Source: Lolium rigidum
Taxonomy: Eukaryota; Streptophyta; Magnoliopsida; Poales; Poaceae
Length of the DNA: 64,000 nt
Reading direction: 5' to 3'
Assembly: GCF_022539505.1 (NCBI RefSeq)
Contig: NC_061511.1
Location: 37,313,144-37,377,143 of the forward strand
The notes beneath the pieces are model-generated. The model ran no database searches, had not been told where the DNA came from, and saw only the letters and a list, made by a program, of their open reading frames with translations. Positions within the stretch are counted from its first letter, which is position 1. Every line of letters starts with the position of its first letter. The position numbers were made by a program, and so were the translations under genes. This document shows, piece after piece, positions 56,201 to 64,000 of the stretch.

Positions 56201-58301
56201 TTGAGAATTAGACACACCCTTAAAGTATACCCAACTATCTTGCGGTTTCCTTGGAACCAACCAAATGTATTAATCGGATGTACTCCCTCAGTCCCATCAA
56301 ACATTCGAAGATTTATCAAAATTTGAATGCATCTATACACTAAATAGTAGTTAGATATATCTAAATTTTGACAAATCTCAGACATGTTACATGGGACAGA
56401 GGGAGTATCTTGCTAACATCTATAACATCTACTCCCTTCGTTCACTAATATATATGACTTTTTTAGCTATATTTGGATTCATCTATTTTATTATGTATCT
56501 AATCTAATTCTAGAGTGTAGATTCAACACATGAGCACCGGTGTTCCCAGTTTTTTTTTAAAACATATTTTGGGATTTCAAAAAATCTGAGCTTAAATCTG
56601 CAAATACATACAAACCTCCTGAATGTACTGTAGAAAATTCTGAAGAAAATATGTTGTATTATGAACTATATAAAAAGGACAAATTTCTGACAAAAATTAT
56701 CCCTATACATACCCATAAATTTGTTCTTTTACTGTGGCTTAAAATATAACATAATTTCTACGGAAACTTGGCATGAGTATCCATGACGTGTGTATGTATT
56801 TATGAAATAAATTTTATGATTTTTTTGAAACATATAAGTACAAATTTCAAAGATTTCAAAAACTAGGAGCATTGTTGCTCATGTGCAGCGAATCTGCATC
56901 CTTCACGTAGATTCACTCATTATGATGTGTATTTAGTTTAATTTAAAATGTCTAAGGACTCATTTGATTCATAGGATAGGAAAAACATAGTAATAGGAAA
57001 AACATAGGATTAGGATGTCATGCATACTTGAATTCTATGGGAACATGAAATTTGTTTGATTGTAGTAAAAGAATTTTTTCCATGAGGTATGACCTAATGT
57101 TTTTTCCTATAGGATTTGCACTACAAGATTCCTATAGGATTAGTTCCTACATAATATGTTCCTATGAATTAAACAAGTTGTGTGTAGGAAATTTTCCTAT
57201 AGGATTCAAATCCTACACTATTACTCTATAATTCCTATGAATCAAAGGGGTCCTAAAGGATCTCATATTTACGAAGAGGTGGAGTAAAATATCTAATACT
57301 CCCTCCACTCCCTAATAAAGAGCCTTGCTTTAGTTTATTTTAATTAAATTTAAATTTAAATCAAGACAAATCGGAGAAAAAATCAGATTAAGCGGAGGCT
57401 TACTTGTGCATCCGTGGGGAAGGTATGGGTTCCCCTCGTAGCCCTTTGTGCAGTTGCAGACGTATCCGGGGCCATTGGTGGAGTCGACGCACTCGCTGTG
57501 GTCGCTGACGCAGGCGCTGCTGCTGTTGGCCTGGGAGAGCTGGGCGCAGGAGAGGGAGGCGGTGGAGTTGATGTTGCTGTCCCGGATGGCCCAGTCCAGC
57601 CGCAGCGGCATGCTGGTCTGGTTGTTCATGTGAAGGTCGGCAGCCCGGAAGGTGTAGCTGCCCTTCTCCACAATGAAGGCGTAGTCGCAGGGGCTGAAGT
57701 CCTTGCGCGACCAGGTTTCGAATTTCATCAAGTTATCGCCGATGCCCGGTGGGATGTCGATGTGGCAGCAGCCGATGCCGGCGCAGGCTCCGTCCCGCGC
57801 ACTCCGGGAGTCGTTGCAATAGGTGGTGCACCCGCTGTAGAAGGTGTACTCGGCGATCAGGGCGTCGTCGCAGTGGGCCGTGCACCAGCTCATGGTGTAG
57901 GCGAAGGTGTTGCAGCCGAGGACGACGAGCTCGTTGTGGGTGTTGGAGATGCGGTAGACGTTGTCTGTGTTGAAGTTCACTCCGCCTTCCATGGACCCGG
58001 TGGCGTTGCCGGCGGAGTTGTAGCACATCCACGCCACGGGCAGCATCACCCGGGCCTCCGGCCGCGGCATCACCAACAGCTCCAGCACCTGTGTAACCCC
58101 GGTGGACGCCGGCAGAACCGGCATCGTGTTGTTGAGGCAGGTGATCTCGAAGCCCGGATGGAAGCAGTCCGTGCCGATGCCGAACGGGTAGGGGATGTCG
58201 ACACCGCCGCAGCTCTCCTGGCAGTCTGGCCTCACGGTGAGGCTATCGCCGGTGGCCGCAAGAAGCAGCGCCAACAGCAAGAATGCCGGTGATCTGACCA
58301 T
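47249..58301 (-). CDS. Wall-associated receptor kinase (WAK), three exons, 739 aa, intact
   Basis: Exons (minus): 57404-58301, 49497-49682, 47249-48384; GT/AG introns, phases 1 and 1, total 2220 bases. Signal peptide 1-20 (FLLLALLLAATGDS). GUB_WAK galacturonan-binding region from about 26 (CQESCGGVDIPYPFGIGTDC). EGF-like repeat 264-298 (six Cys), then a calcium-binding EGF from about 306 (DIDECARPREEFPCKGVCRD). Transmembrane segment about 355-381. Kinase: LGNGSFGKVYKG (from 423), VAVK (Lys445), HGDIKPDNILLD (Asp541; HGD rather than HRD, so non-RD), SDFGLS (Asp559). Role: plasma-membrane sensor of pectin fragments in wall integrity and defence. The three-exon layout (WAK-EGF / EGF_CA / TM-kinase) is standard; only the 7.7-kb intron 1 is unusual. 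Confidence 0.9.
49925..52125 (+). pseudogene. 5'-truncated LINE (reverse transcriptase) in WAK intron 1, degenerate
   Basis: Plus-strand frames give RKKYNGVILKIDFEKSYDKV (RT motif), GLRQG-region remnants (near 50200), and DGGFSIFQYANHTIIFYG where the catalytic YADD is expected. Frameshifts and stops are frequent and an 18-G run (50134-50151) interrupts the frame. C-terminal zf-RVT words (DGSEIHFWEDTWLGNATLRE) are at 51103-51165, and the LINE tail TGCAGAGGTCGGAAATATTG, then AATAAAATGCCCATTATCGA, ends near 52125. Antisense to WAK. Confidence 0.85.
52335..52545. mobile_element. Probable Tourist-type MITE
   Basis: AT-rich with AACATCATACATGTAACATA near the left and GACTAGTAACATAGCATATA near the right, the same word family as 44610-44855. 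The exact ends and target duplication are not clear. Confidence 0.45.
53542..53741 (+). mobile_element. LTR-retrotransposon fragment: primer binding site to LTR start in only ~200 bp
   Basis: TGGTATCAGAGC at 53542-53553 is the standard binding site for initiator Met-tRNA. Only 180 bases later a purine tract (AAGGGGGATGAG, 53729-53740) is followed by TGTGACATCC, which looks like the start of a 3' LTR. So PBS, PPT and LTR start are present without gag or pol. A homologous upstream LTR was not recognised, so this could be a deletion product. Confidence 0.5.
53742..55480. other. WAK intron 1: LTR-like and unclassified DNA
   Basis: 53742 to about 54100 is probably LTR body. 54010-54440 is GC-richer and unclassified. 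From 54440 AT-rich with no recognisable ORF. Confidence 0.35.
55485..55830. mobile_element. Hairpin element (foldback MITE) in WAK intron 1
   Basis: Left arm CACCTGGACATTCTATGTTCACACATAAA pairs (in two pieces) with right arm TTTGTGTGTGAACATAGCAT and CTGGGTGTACACGT. Outer arms ACGCATAGATGTAG / GTAATTGAAAAGCATACTTT pair loosely with the right end. Similar AT-rich style to 24244-24636. The 111-codon minus ORF is a repeat translation. Target duplication not found. Confidence 0.5.
56283..56405. mobile_element. Stowaway MITE, 123 bp
   Basis: TA at 56281-56282 and 56406-56407. Ends CTCCCTCAGTCCCATCAAAC and CATGGGACAGAGGGAG are complementary, with inner arms TCAAAATTTGAATGCATCTA against TAGATATATCTAAATTTTGA. 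Same subfamily as 1753-1881. Confidence 0.9.
56432..56950. mobile_element. Stowaway (Thalos-like) MITE, split by a second MITE and lacking its right end
   Basis: Begins CTCCCTTCGTTCACTAATAT after TA at 56430-56431. The centre reads CTAGAGTGTAGATTCA, and after the nested element continues CTCATTATGATGTGTATTTA, restoring the palindromic centre of this family. The right inverted end is replaced by unrelated DNA after about 56950. Confidence 0.6.
56526..56906. mobile_element. Hairpin MITE nested in a Stowaway element, 9-bp target duplication
   Basis: Perfect duplication GTAGATTCA at 56517-56525 and 56907-56915. Arms CACATGAGCACCGG and CCCAGTTTTT on the left pair with GCTCATGTGC and AAAACTAGGAGCA on the right. 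The right end has about 20 extra bases compared with the left. Confidence 0.72.
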
Positions 58302-58341
58302 TTTCAGAATGAGGGTACAGCCTACGGTTCCATTATTCCTA

Positions 58342-58352
58342 CTTATATATAG
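58342..58352 (-). promoter_or_regulatory. TATA box of the WAK gene
   Basis: CTATATATAAG on the minus strand, about 41 bp before the ATG at 58301, giving a very short leader of about 10-15 bases if the spacing is standard. Confidence 0.55.
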
Positions 58353-58399
58353 GGAATCGAGCTAGCTAGATGTTACTACTCTCTACGTGTAAAAAATTG

Positions 58400-59570
58400 C
58401 GCCACTTGAGCGGAGGGTAGGTTGCATGAGCTCATTAGTAACACTTAATGTGGTTTGGTGATGCATTAGGGATATGGTTAACTCTAGTATTCATCTGGAC
58501 TTGACTAGTTGACTTGGCCTTGAAAGTCGACTTCGGGGAGTGCTGGGCATCCCGGGATATTTTCCCTAGATCATCCCCCTACTCCTATGATCGAGACGCG
58601 TCCAATCTAGCCCCTTATCTTGCAAATGCTTTCATTGGAGCAAAAGACGTTTTGTTTTGAGCAAAAATTTGTGCTATTGTATCATGTCCAATCCCTCCCA
58701 AATCTCTCAACTGCTGCACTGAACCAAAAACAAGGGGTCCGACTAAAACAAAAGAAAAAACGTGTCACACAAAAAATGTCCGGCGACACCCCGTAGCAAG
58801 ATAATGTAGCATCGGTGCAACATTGACCAAGGATTCACATCAGACGCCTAGAAACATTGTAGAACCTCGCTCGCATGTTCGCAGCAAAACATAAATGAGT
58901 TTGTAGCATTCAAAAAACACCCATGTAGCATTCAAAATATTCCTGATAACAAAGAAGTGTTCTAGCATCTTGCTCACTTGTTTGCAGCAAAAGAAAGCGT
59001 ACTTTGTAGCATTTTAAAAACAAGCATGAAACATTACATAATTTGCGAAAATTGTGTCTTGTACTCTAGGACTCACTTGGCTAGAGCAGGCTCGCCCATG
59101 AGGAATCCGACTGGCTGGAGCCCCATCGGTGGCACATCTAGCTCATCCCCCATGATATCCCTTTGTTTCCTTTGAGTTCCCTTCGTGGAATCCATTGATT
59201 TTGGCCTATAATTTGGAGACCACCTCGAAAGGTCGTCAATGGCAGCACGCGAAAAGGAGGGGGTGGGGGTCATGGGGGAGGCGGAAGACAACGACGGTGA
59301 TGCGTCGAAGGTGGAGGAGGACCCCGAGGGGGGAGAGGATTGGTCCCTGGGAGGGGCTTAGAACATATCCACCGACGACCCCCATAGCGACCCGAATAGC
59401 CCTATTAGGATTCTGCGCAATTTTTGGGCCACACCGGCGCTCCCCAAACATAGTCGGCCGGTTTGGGAGCCCAATAGAAGTACCGGCAACCCCGTGTCGG
59501 CCCCTACATACATACAGTATTATATTAATGAATAGCGAGAGTTGATAAGAACAAAACTTTTACCTCCAAC
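58400..59570. other. Intergenic with repeat-derived DNA
   Basis: 58620-59050 has recurring TAGCATTC / GCAGCAAAA words typical of degenerate transposon interiors. 59215-59500 is GC-richer (GGAGGAGGACCCCGAGG, CCGGTTTGGGAGCCC) and may be another PIF/Harbinger remnant. No supported gene. Confidence 0.4.
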
Positions 59571-59573
59571 TAA

Positions 59574-59835
59574 GAGCAAGAACAATAGTGTAGCCGGCAG
59601 CCGACTATAACAATCACATCATATATAGTCAACTTATAGCTAGCATGTACAATAGTAAGCTATAAAAATGTAGTATTTTTACAATACATGGCCCACCTTT
59701 TAGTCTCACATAATGCCTAGGAGCACGTGCTAGAGCTGGCTATTAGATAAGAGCTCACTTCTCTTCTCTCTCCTAATCTCTCTCCTCCAACTAAGCAAAC
59801 TTATAATATTTTATCTCTTATAGCCAGCTGACTGC
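59574..59835 (-). mobile_element. Tourist MITE copy 1 (inverted, end clipped)
   Basis: TAA at 59571-59573, then GAGCAAGAACAATAG. Reversed, the sequence matches 59860-60122 almost throughout (GTCAGCTGGCTATAAGA, GAGTTGGAGGAGAGAGA, GCACGTGCTCCTAGGCA, GGGCCATGT). It lacks the last about 20 bases where copy 2 begins. Confidence 0.8.
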
Positions 59836-59838
59836 TTA

Positions 59839-60122
59839 GAGCAAGTACAATAGAGTCCAGTCAGCTGGCTATAAGACATTAAATAATATATCTTAGATGA
59901 GTTGGAGGAGAGAGAAGGGGAGAGAGAAGAGAGGTGGGCTACTATGCAATAGCCAGCTCTTGCACGTGCTCCTAGGCACTTTGTGAGAGTGAAATGTGGG
60001 CCATGTGTTAATAAAGTAGTTCATTCTTATAGCCAACTATTATACATGTTAGCTATATGGTGACTACAAATGACATGGAATCTTGTTATAGCCAACAGTT
60101 GGCTATACTATTGGAATTGCTC
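59839..60122 (+). mobile_element. Tourist MITE copy 2 (complete, 284 bp)
   Basis: TTA target duplication at 59836-59838 and 60123-60125. Ends GAGCAAGTACAATAG and GAGCAATTCCAATAG (reversed). Contains GAGAGAGAAGGGGAGAGAGA and the CACGTGCTCCTAGGC block. Confidence 0.82.
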
Positions 60123-60782
60123 TTATTGTACTTGTTCTAAAGTAAGATGACATGCAACAACTTTCCTTGATGATGTTGCGCTAGGGAAACAAAACCATTA
60201 ATCATGGTTTCAAATTGGCCTCGCGACTAGAGGTTAGTCAAGCGTCCATTGACTGGTCAAGCATGTTCTGTCATTGGTTTCGGAGAAAGATCACTGAGAG
60301 GGCAGAGGCTCCGTTTCCGGTTAGTCAAGGTAGTAGTAGTAGTATATGTTAACTTGAGCGGTTGGTTGCATGCATGGCCTGGAGGCTGCTCATTGGTAAC
60401 ACAGAAGTCGTATTAGTGATGCATTTGGCGTACTATCAGGCTTATCTATTCATGTGGATTTGACTAAGGCGTAACCGCGTCGGTGTGGACATACGTCCGT
60501 TGAAATATATATTACCTTTTCTTATTGGTTAACCATAAGGAAAGTGGAAATGTATGGCTCACATGCAAATTTTAATTTAACTAGATTTAGTGTCGCGTCT
60601 TGGCGTACCATCCTATAACGATGGTAAAAATAAGGTGGAAAATGATAATTCGTTTTTGGATTTTAAAAAGCATGTAGCAAACTCTTATATATATACGATC
60701 AGGGAAGTAGGAGAATATATTACAATAACTATCATTCTATGGTTTCTGTCAAGAGCAACATCAACATAGATCTCTACATGTT

Positions 60783-61340
60783 TATCGATAAAGGATGCTT
60801 TATTACTTTCAAAATCAATTACATCCAGACTCTGCATAACCAGGATGCACACAGCCGTTTAAATGTCTCAAGTCAAAAGATGAAAAAAAAAACTAGGCGA
60901 AATACATATCGAAGCGATGAATCATATGACGCCTATGGTGTGGGTGGGGCTTCAATCCGTAGACTATGCTGCCACCCATGTAGGAAAAAAGTATCCCTCG
61001 TCGTAGCCTCCAACCGTGTACAGACCTCCGTAAATAGGTCTCGGTTCTCCACTCGCTGAAGAGGTAACCACAAACGAAGCATACTTGTACATCTGTAGAT
61101 GACCTGCAACAAAGAGCAATTTTTATCGTTAAAAATCTTGTCATTTCTACTTAGCCAAAGCTCCCAGATAACTGCTAGCGCCCCCACCCTAAGAAGCAAC
61201 GTGAACCTTGAAACGATACCGTGAAGCCAATTGCCAAAGACATTGGCCACACTAGTCAGAGGATACAGGGTAGACGCTATTTGGATGACTGACCATATAG
61301 TTCTCGCAAATTGGCACTAGAAGAAAATGTGTTTAATGGT
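60783..61340 (-). mobile_element. LINE 3' end fragment
   Basis: Minus-strand frame includes ALAVIWELWLSRNDKIFNDK ('W..W..RN..IF' block at the end of plant LINE ORF2), then [20 protein letters not shown] and [12 protein letters not shown]. The 3' UTR ends ATGCAGAGTCTGGATGTAAT and CCTTTATCGATAAA near 60783. Confidence 0.82.
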
Positions 61341-62110
61341 TTCACACGACTCTATATAGTACATAAAAACAATGAAAGACTAAAGCTCGAATCTACACCT
61401 ATGCAAAACTGAATAATGTACCTCTTATAAGCAGCAATTGCGTACTAACTGCTATTTAAATCAATACTCGATTACAATGCCTAGTATTATTTGTAGAAAT
61501 TGCTCACATGGAACCTTAAACTAAAGTACCGTGCAAGGCCAGCCTAAATGCCCAGAAGCTACTAAACAGGAAAATAAGACAACAAACATCGTTTTAGGTT
61601 TCAGCAGTACACAAAAATAGCAGTTGAGTCGCACTCGGTCAATTAATGATCAAAACCCGATCTTCTCTGCATAAATTACAGACATAGTTTACACGTAAGA
61701 GAAATCAAATTAACATACGGTATACCAAGGCATTTAACTAATCACACACAACTTTAGTAGCCACAGAAAACACGAGCCAAAATCAAAGGTAATCAATTAA
61801 GAGAAAATTTAGTTCAAACGAAAATGATACCAGAATGTGGAAACATGTTGCAGATACATGCAGCATCCAGAATAATAAAAAAAGGAAACATGATGAAGAA
61901 CAAAACTAGTAATCACTCTATTAGCTGACAATGATCGTGCTCCAAAATTTACAAGCAATGGAAACCATGTCACGTATGTAGTCCTGCAGAATATAAGAGG
62001 GGCATACAAAATCCATAAGGTAAAACAAAAAAATATTCTTAGTTAAATAGAAGGAAAACGCTTCCCATCAGCCCACCGATCGAGCTCAGAAATCGGTCGT
62101 TACTTCCGAT
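61341..62110. other. Intergenic, no gene recognised
   Basis: Moderately AT-rich, no ORF or repeat that I can name. Confidence 0.5.
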
Positions 62111-62224
62111 CGAGTTGCGACCCGCACGTGGGTGGGACTCACCTTGCCTTATCCTCACGCTGGCTACTAAAATCCGTCTTCATCCTCTATCTCTCCGCTC
62201 CCACGTACAGAAGCAGCACAACGC

Positions 62225-62560
62225 CGCCCCTGATCTTCTCCCGGTGAGCTCGCCGCCCAAGCTTCTCCCCGGCGAGCGTGTCGCCCAGCTCCTCCCCGAT
62301 GAGCTCGTCGCCCCTACTCCTTCCCCCGGCGCGAGCGCCTCCCCATCTCCTTCCCGTCCAGCGCGCCGCTCCAGCTCTTTCCCGGCGAGTGCGCCTTTTG
62401 CGCCCCATCCAGCTGCGCCCCCACCTCCGGCGAGCTCGCTCTCTGCCGCCAACGGCGAGCGTGCCACCTCTGCTCCTCCCGGCGAGTGTGCCTTTGCTCC
62501 TCATCTATCTGTGCCCCCAGCTCCGGTGAGCGCGCTCGGCGCCTCTATGTGCTTGGCTGT
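62225..62560. repeat. GC-rich degenerate minisatellite
   Basis: Words CTCCCCGGCGAGCGTG, CTCCCGGCGAGTGTGCC, CCCCCAGCTCCGGTGAGC recur about every 30-36 bp. The 152-codon plus-strand frame over it (62115-62573) reads Ser/Pro/Ala-rich and is probably repeat translation. Confidence 0.55.
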
Positions 62561-62579
62561 GGCACCACCCTGACCCCAA

Positions 62580-63170
62580 TAATTTGTTGTTTTTGTTGTT
62601 AATTAATGTTGTAAATATGTTGCTGATTTATTGTAAAAATATTTTTTTGGCATGAAGCTCTGGTATTGTAAACATCCACATAAAAAAATGTTGATTTTGC
62701 TGTTAATATCTTGTTGGAAATATATTGGATATTTGTTGTAAAGATATTTTGGCACTAGAAATATTAGTTTGAGATTTTTTCTTGATTTTGTTTACTATTG
62801 TTGTAAACAACCAACGTTTTTGTTAGATTTATTTTTAATTATTGTTGTAAATACATTAGTGATTTCATAGTAAAGATATAAAAATTTGGATTTTTGTTAA
62901 AATCTTGGTTTACTATTTGTTGTAAACACCCAGCATTTTTATTGGATTTATTTTTAATTATTATTGTATCAGTGGTTTTATTGTAAATATATGAAGTTGT
63001 TGTTTTTATTGAAATCATTGTTTACTATTTATTGTAAACACCTAATTTTTTATTGTATTTATTTTTAGTTATTGTTGTAAATATATTAGTGATTTTATTG
63101 TAAATGTTCAAATTTGTTTTTATTAAAATCATTATTGACTATTTGTTGTAAACACCTATTTTTTTGTAGA
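62580..63170. repeat. AT-rich degenerate tandem repeat
   Basis: TTGTTGTAAACACC and ATTGTTGTAAATA, with TTTTTATTGAAATCATTGTT-type spacers, recur about every 60-125 bp at least five times. No coding potential. Together with 62225-62560 it may be the inside of an unrecognised transposon. Confidence 0.65.
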
Positions 63171-63505
63171 ACTATTATACTAGTACTAGAATGTTGTTGT
63201 AAAAACTCAACTTTAACCACGGTTGTCTTACCAGATGCCCAGCAGCACACCATCTCCACCCGGAAAGCCAAGTCCACCCGGAAAGCAAAGTAGAGTGGCA
63301 AAGCGACCTGACACCTGATATTGAACAGTAGATGAGAAAGCGACGTGAGGGGAGATGGATTAATTGCTAGCGTGGGATCCTGATCCAACCATCACGGAAG
63401 CAACCGATTTTTTGGCCCCGTATCGGGCGACCGACGGCTAGCGTGCCCCTAAATAGAAGCATCCCGTTTTCTCTACTCATAATTAACCATGCAGCAACAA
63501 AGTTA

Positions 63506-63841
63506 CTCCCTCCATACCAGATTAAAAGGCAATTAACCTGGCGCAGCAGGATTAAGGCAAACGTTGATTGGTTGAGATTTGCTTCGGTAGTCCATTAGCG
63601 GGAGTAATTAGAGGAGTTGAACCATCTGTTTAGGCCCACAGGCGCTCCCTACATGGAGTAGAAATCGTGCATGTATTGGCCGAAGGCAAGTCGCGCGGTA
63701 GAGAAAAGGAAAGGACGAGAGGAAAGGTAGGAAACCACCTCATGCTGTACAGTAATTGAGGAGAGTAAATTCTGCTAATTGCCTAATAATTCGGTTTGCC
63801 TTCTATGAGAAAATTTGCCTTATTATCCGGTATGGAGGGAG
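63506..63841. mobile_element. Mariner/Stowaway-type MITE, 336 bp
   Basis: TA at 63504-63505 and 63842-63843. Ends CTCCCTCCATACCAGATTAA and CTCCCTCCATACCGGATAAT (reversed). Inner words AAGGCAATTA and TAATTGCC pair further in. Confidence 0.85.
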
Positions 63842-64000
63842 TATGACCCTCGCCTCTGTATCTCAAGGTGGGCCGAGGGAACCGAACTATGGGCTACTTG
63901 GGCTTACCTTTTTTGTGGGAATATATGTGCCTACCGGCATAGTTTATTTTTTTTGCAAAAGATCTCTCTATTCGGTGGGGGACTCGCTGTGTGATTGATA

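Noticed and set aside
57414..58292. 292-codon plus ORF
   Set aside because: Antisense shadow of WAK exon 1; Val/Gly/Ala-rich without motifs.
62115..62573. Pro/Ser/Ala-rich protein of 152 aa
   Set aside because: Likely translation of a GC-rich minisatellite; no domain, no supporting gene structure.

Overview
This is a stretch of plant nuclear genome, most likely from a Triticeae grass (wheat, barley, Aegilops or a close relative). The reasons are split genes with GT/AG introns, very dense small DNA transposons (Stowaway, Tourist and hairpin MITEs), a CACTA element of the 'TTTGTCCCGG' subterminal-repeat type, several related L1-type LINE tails, and grass-type gene families. It is not a prokaryotic or viral window: I found no operon, CRISPR array, rRNA or tRNA. 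The exact species is inference.

Layout. 1-1173: 3' part of a UDP-glycosyltransferase exon (+). 2279-9430: transposon-rich, with a CACTA element (3221-5903) carrying an intact DEDDy 3'-5' exonuclease gene on the minus strand. 9897-17113: complete six-exon laccase (-) whose 4.7-kb intron 2 holds a retroposon, a LINE tail and a Stowaway element. 17400-23190: AT-rich, hairpin elements. 23237-25518: papain-like cysteine protease (+), cut by a 100-N assembly gap before its catalytic His and Asn. 25958-28996: a Mutator-like element. 29725-32846: a LINE 5' part joined to PIF/Harbinger-derived sequence. 33806-36377: complete six-exon RLCK-VII kinase (+). 38633-42942: ten-exon F-box gene (+) ending in C2H2 zinc fingers, with one single-base frameshift. 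47249-58301: complete three-exon wall-associated kinase (-) with a 7.7-kb transposon-filled intron. 58400-64000: MITEs, a LINE tail and simple repeats.

The five multi-exon models were built by hand from splice signals and reading phase. Laccase (573 aa), RLCK (404 aa) and WAK (739 aa) join without any frame error. The F-box/C2H2 model joins in phase everywhere except exon 8, which is one base short. The genes do not form a pathway: laccase and WAK are cell-wall/apoplast proteins, the RLCK and WAK are signalling kinases, the UGT is a secondary-metabolism enzyme, and the protease is vacuolar or secreted.

The most interesting material is structural. Two large DNA transposons (CACTA and MULE) each have an unoccupied paralogous target site elsewhere in the same window, so their ends and target duplications can be read off directly. 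A host-like exonuclease ORF sits intact in the CACTA element. The F-box/C2H2 gene appears to have grown by internal exon and intron duplication. The laccase has Asn where the first type-1 copper His is expected. A 1.27-kb retroposon in its intron shares a 3' tail with LINEs in this window. I did not find a clearly new multi-gene system.
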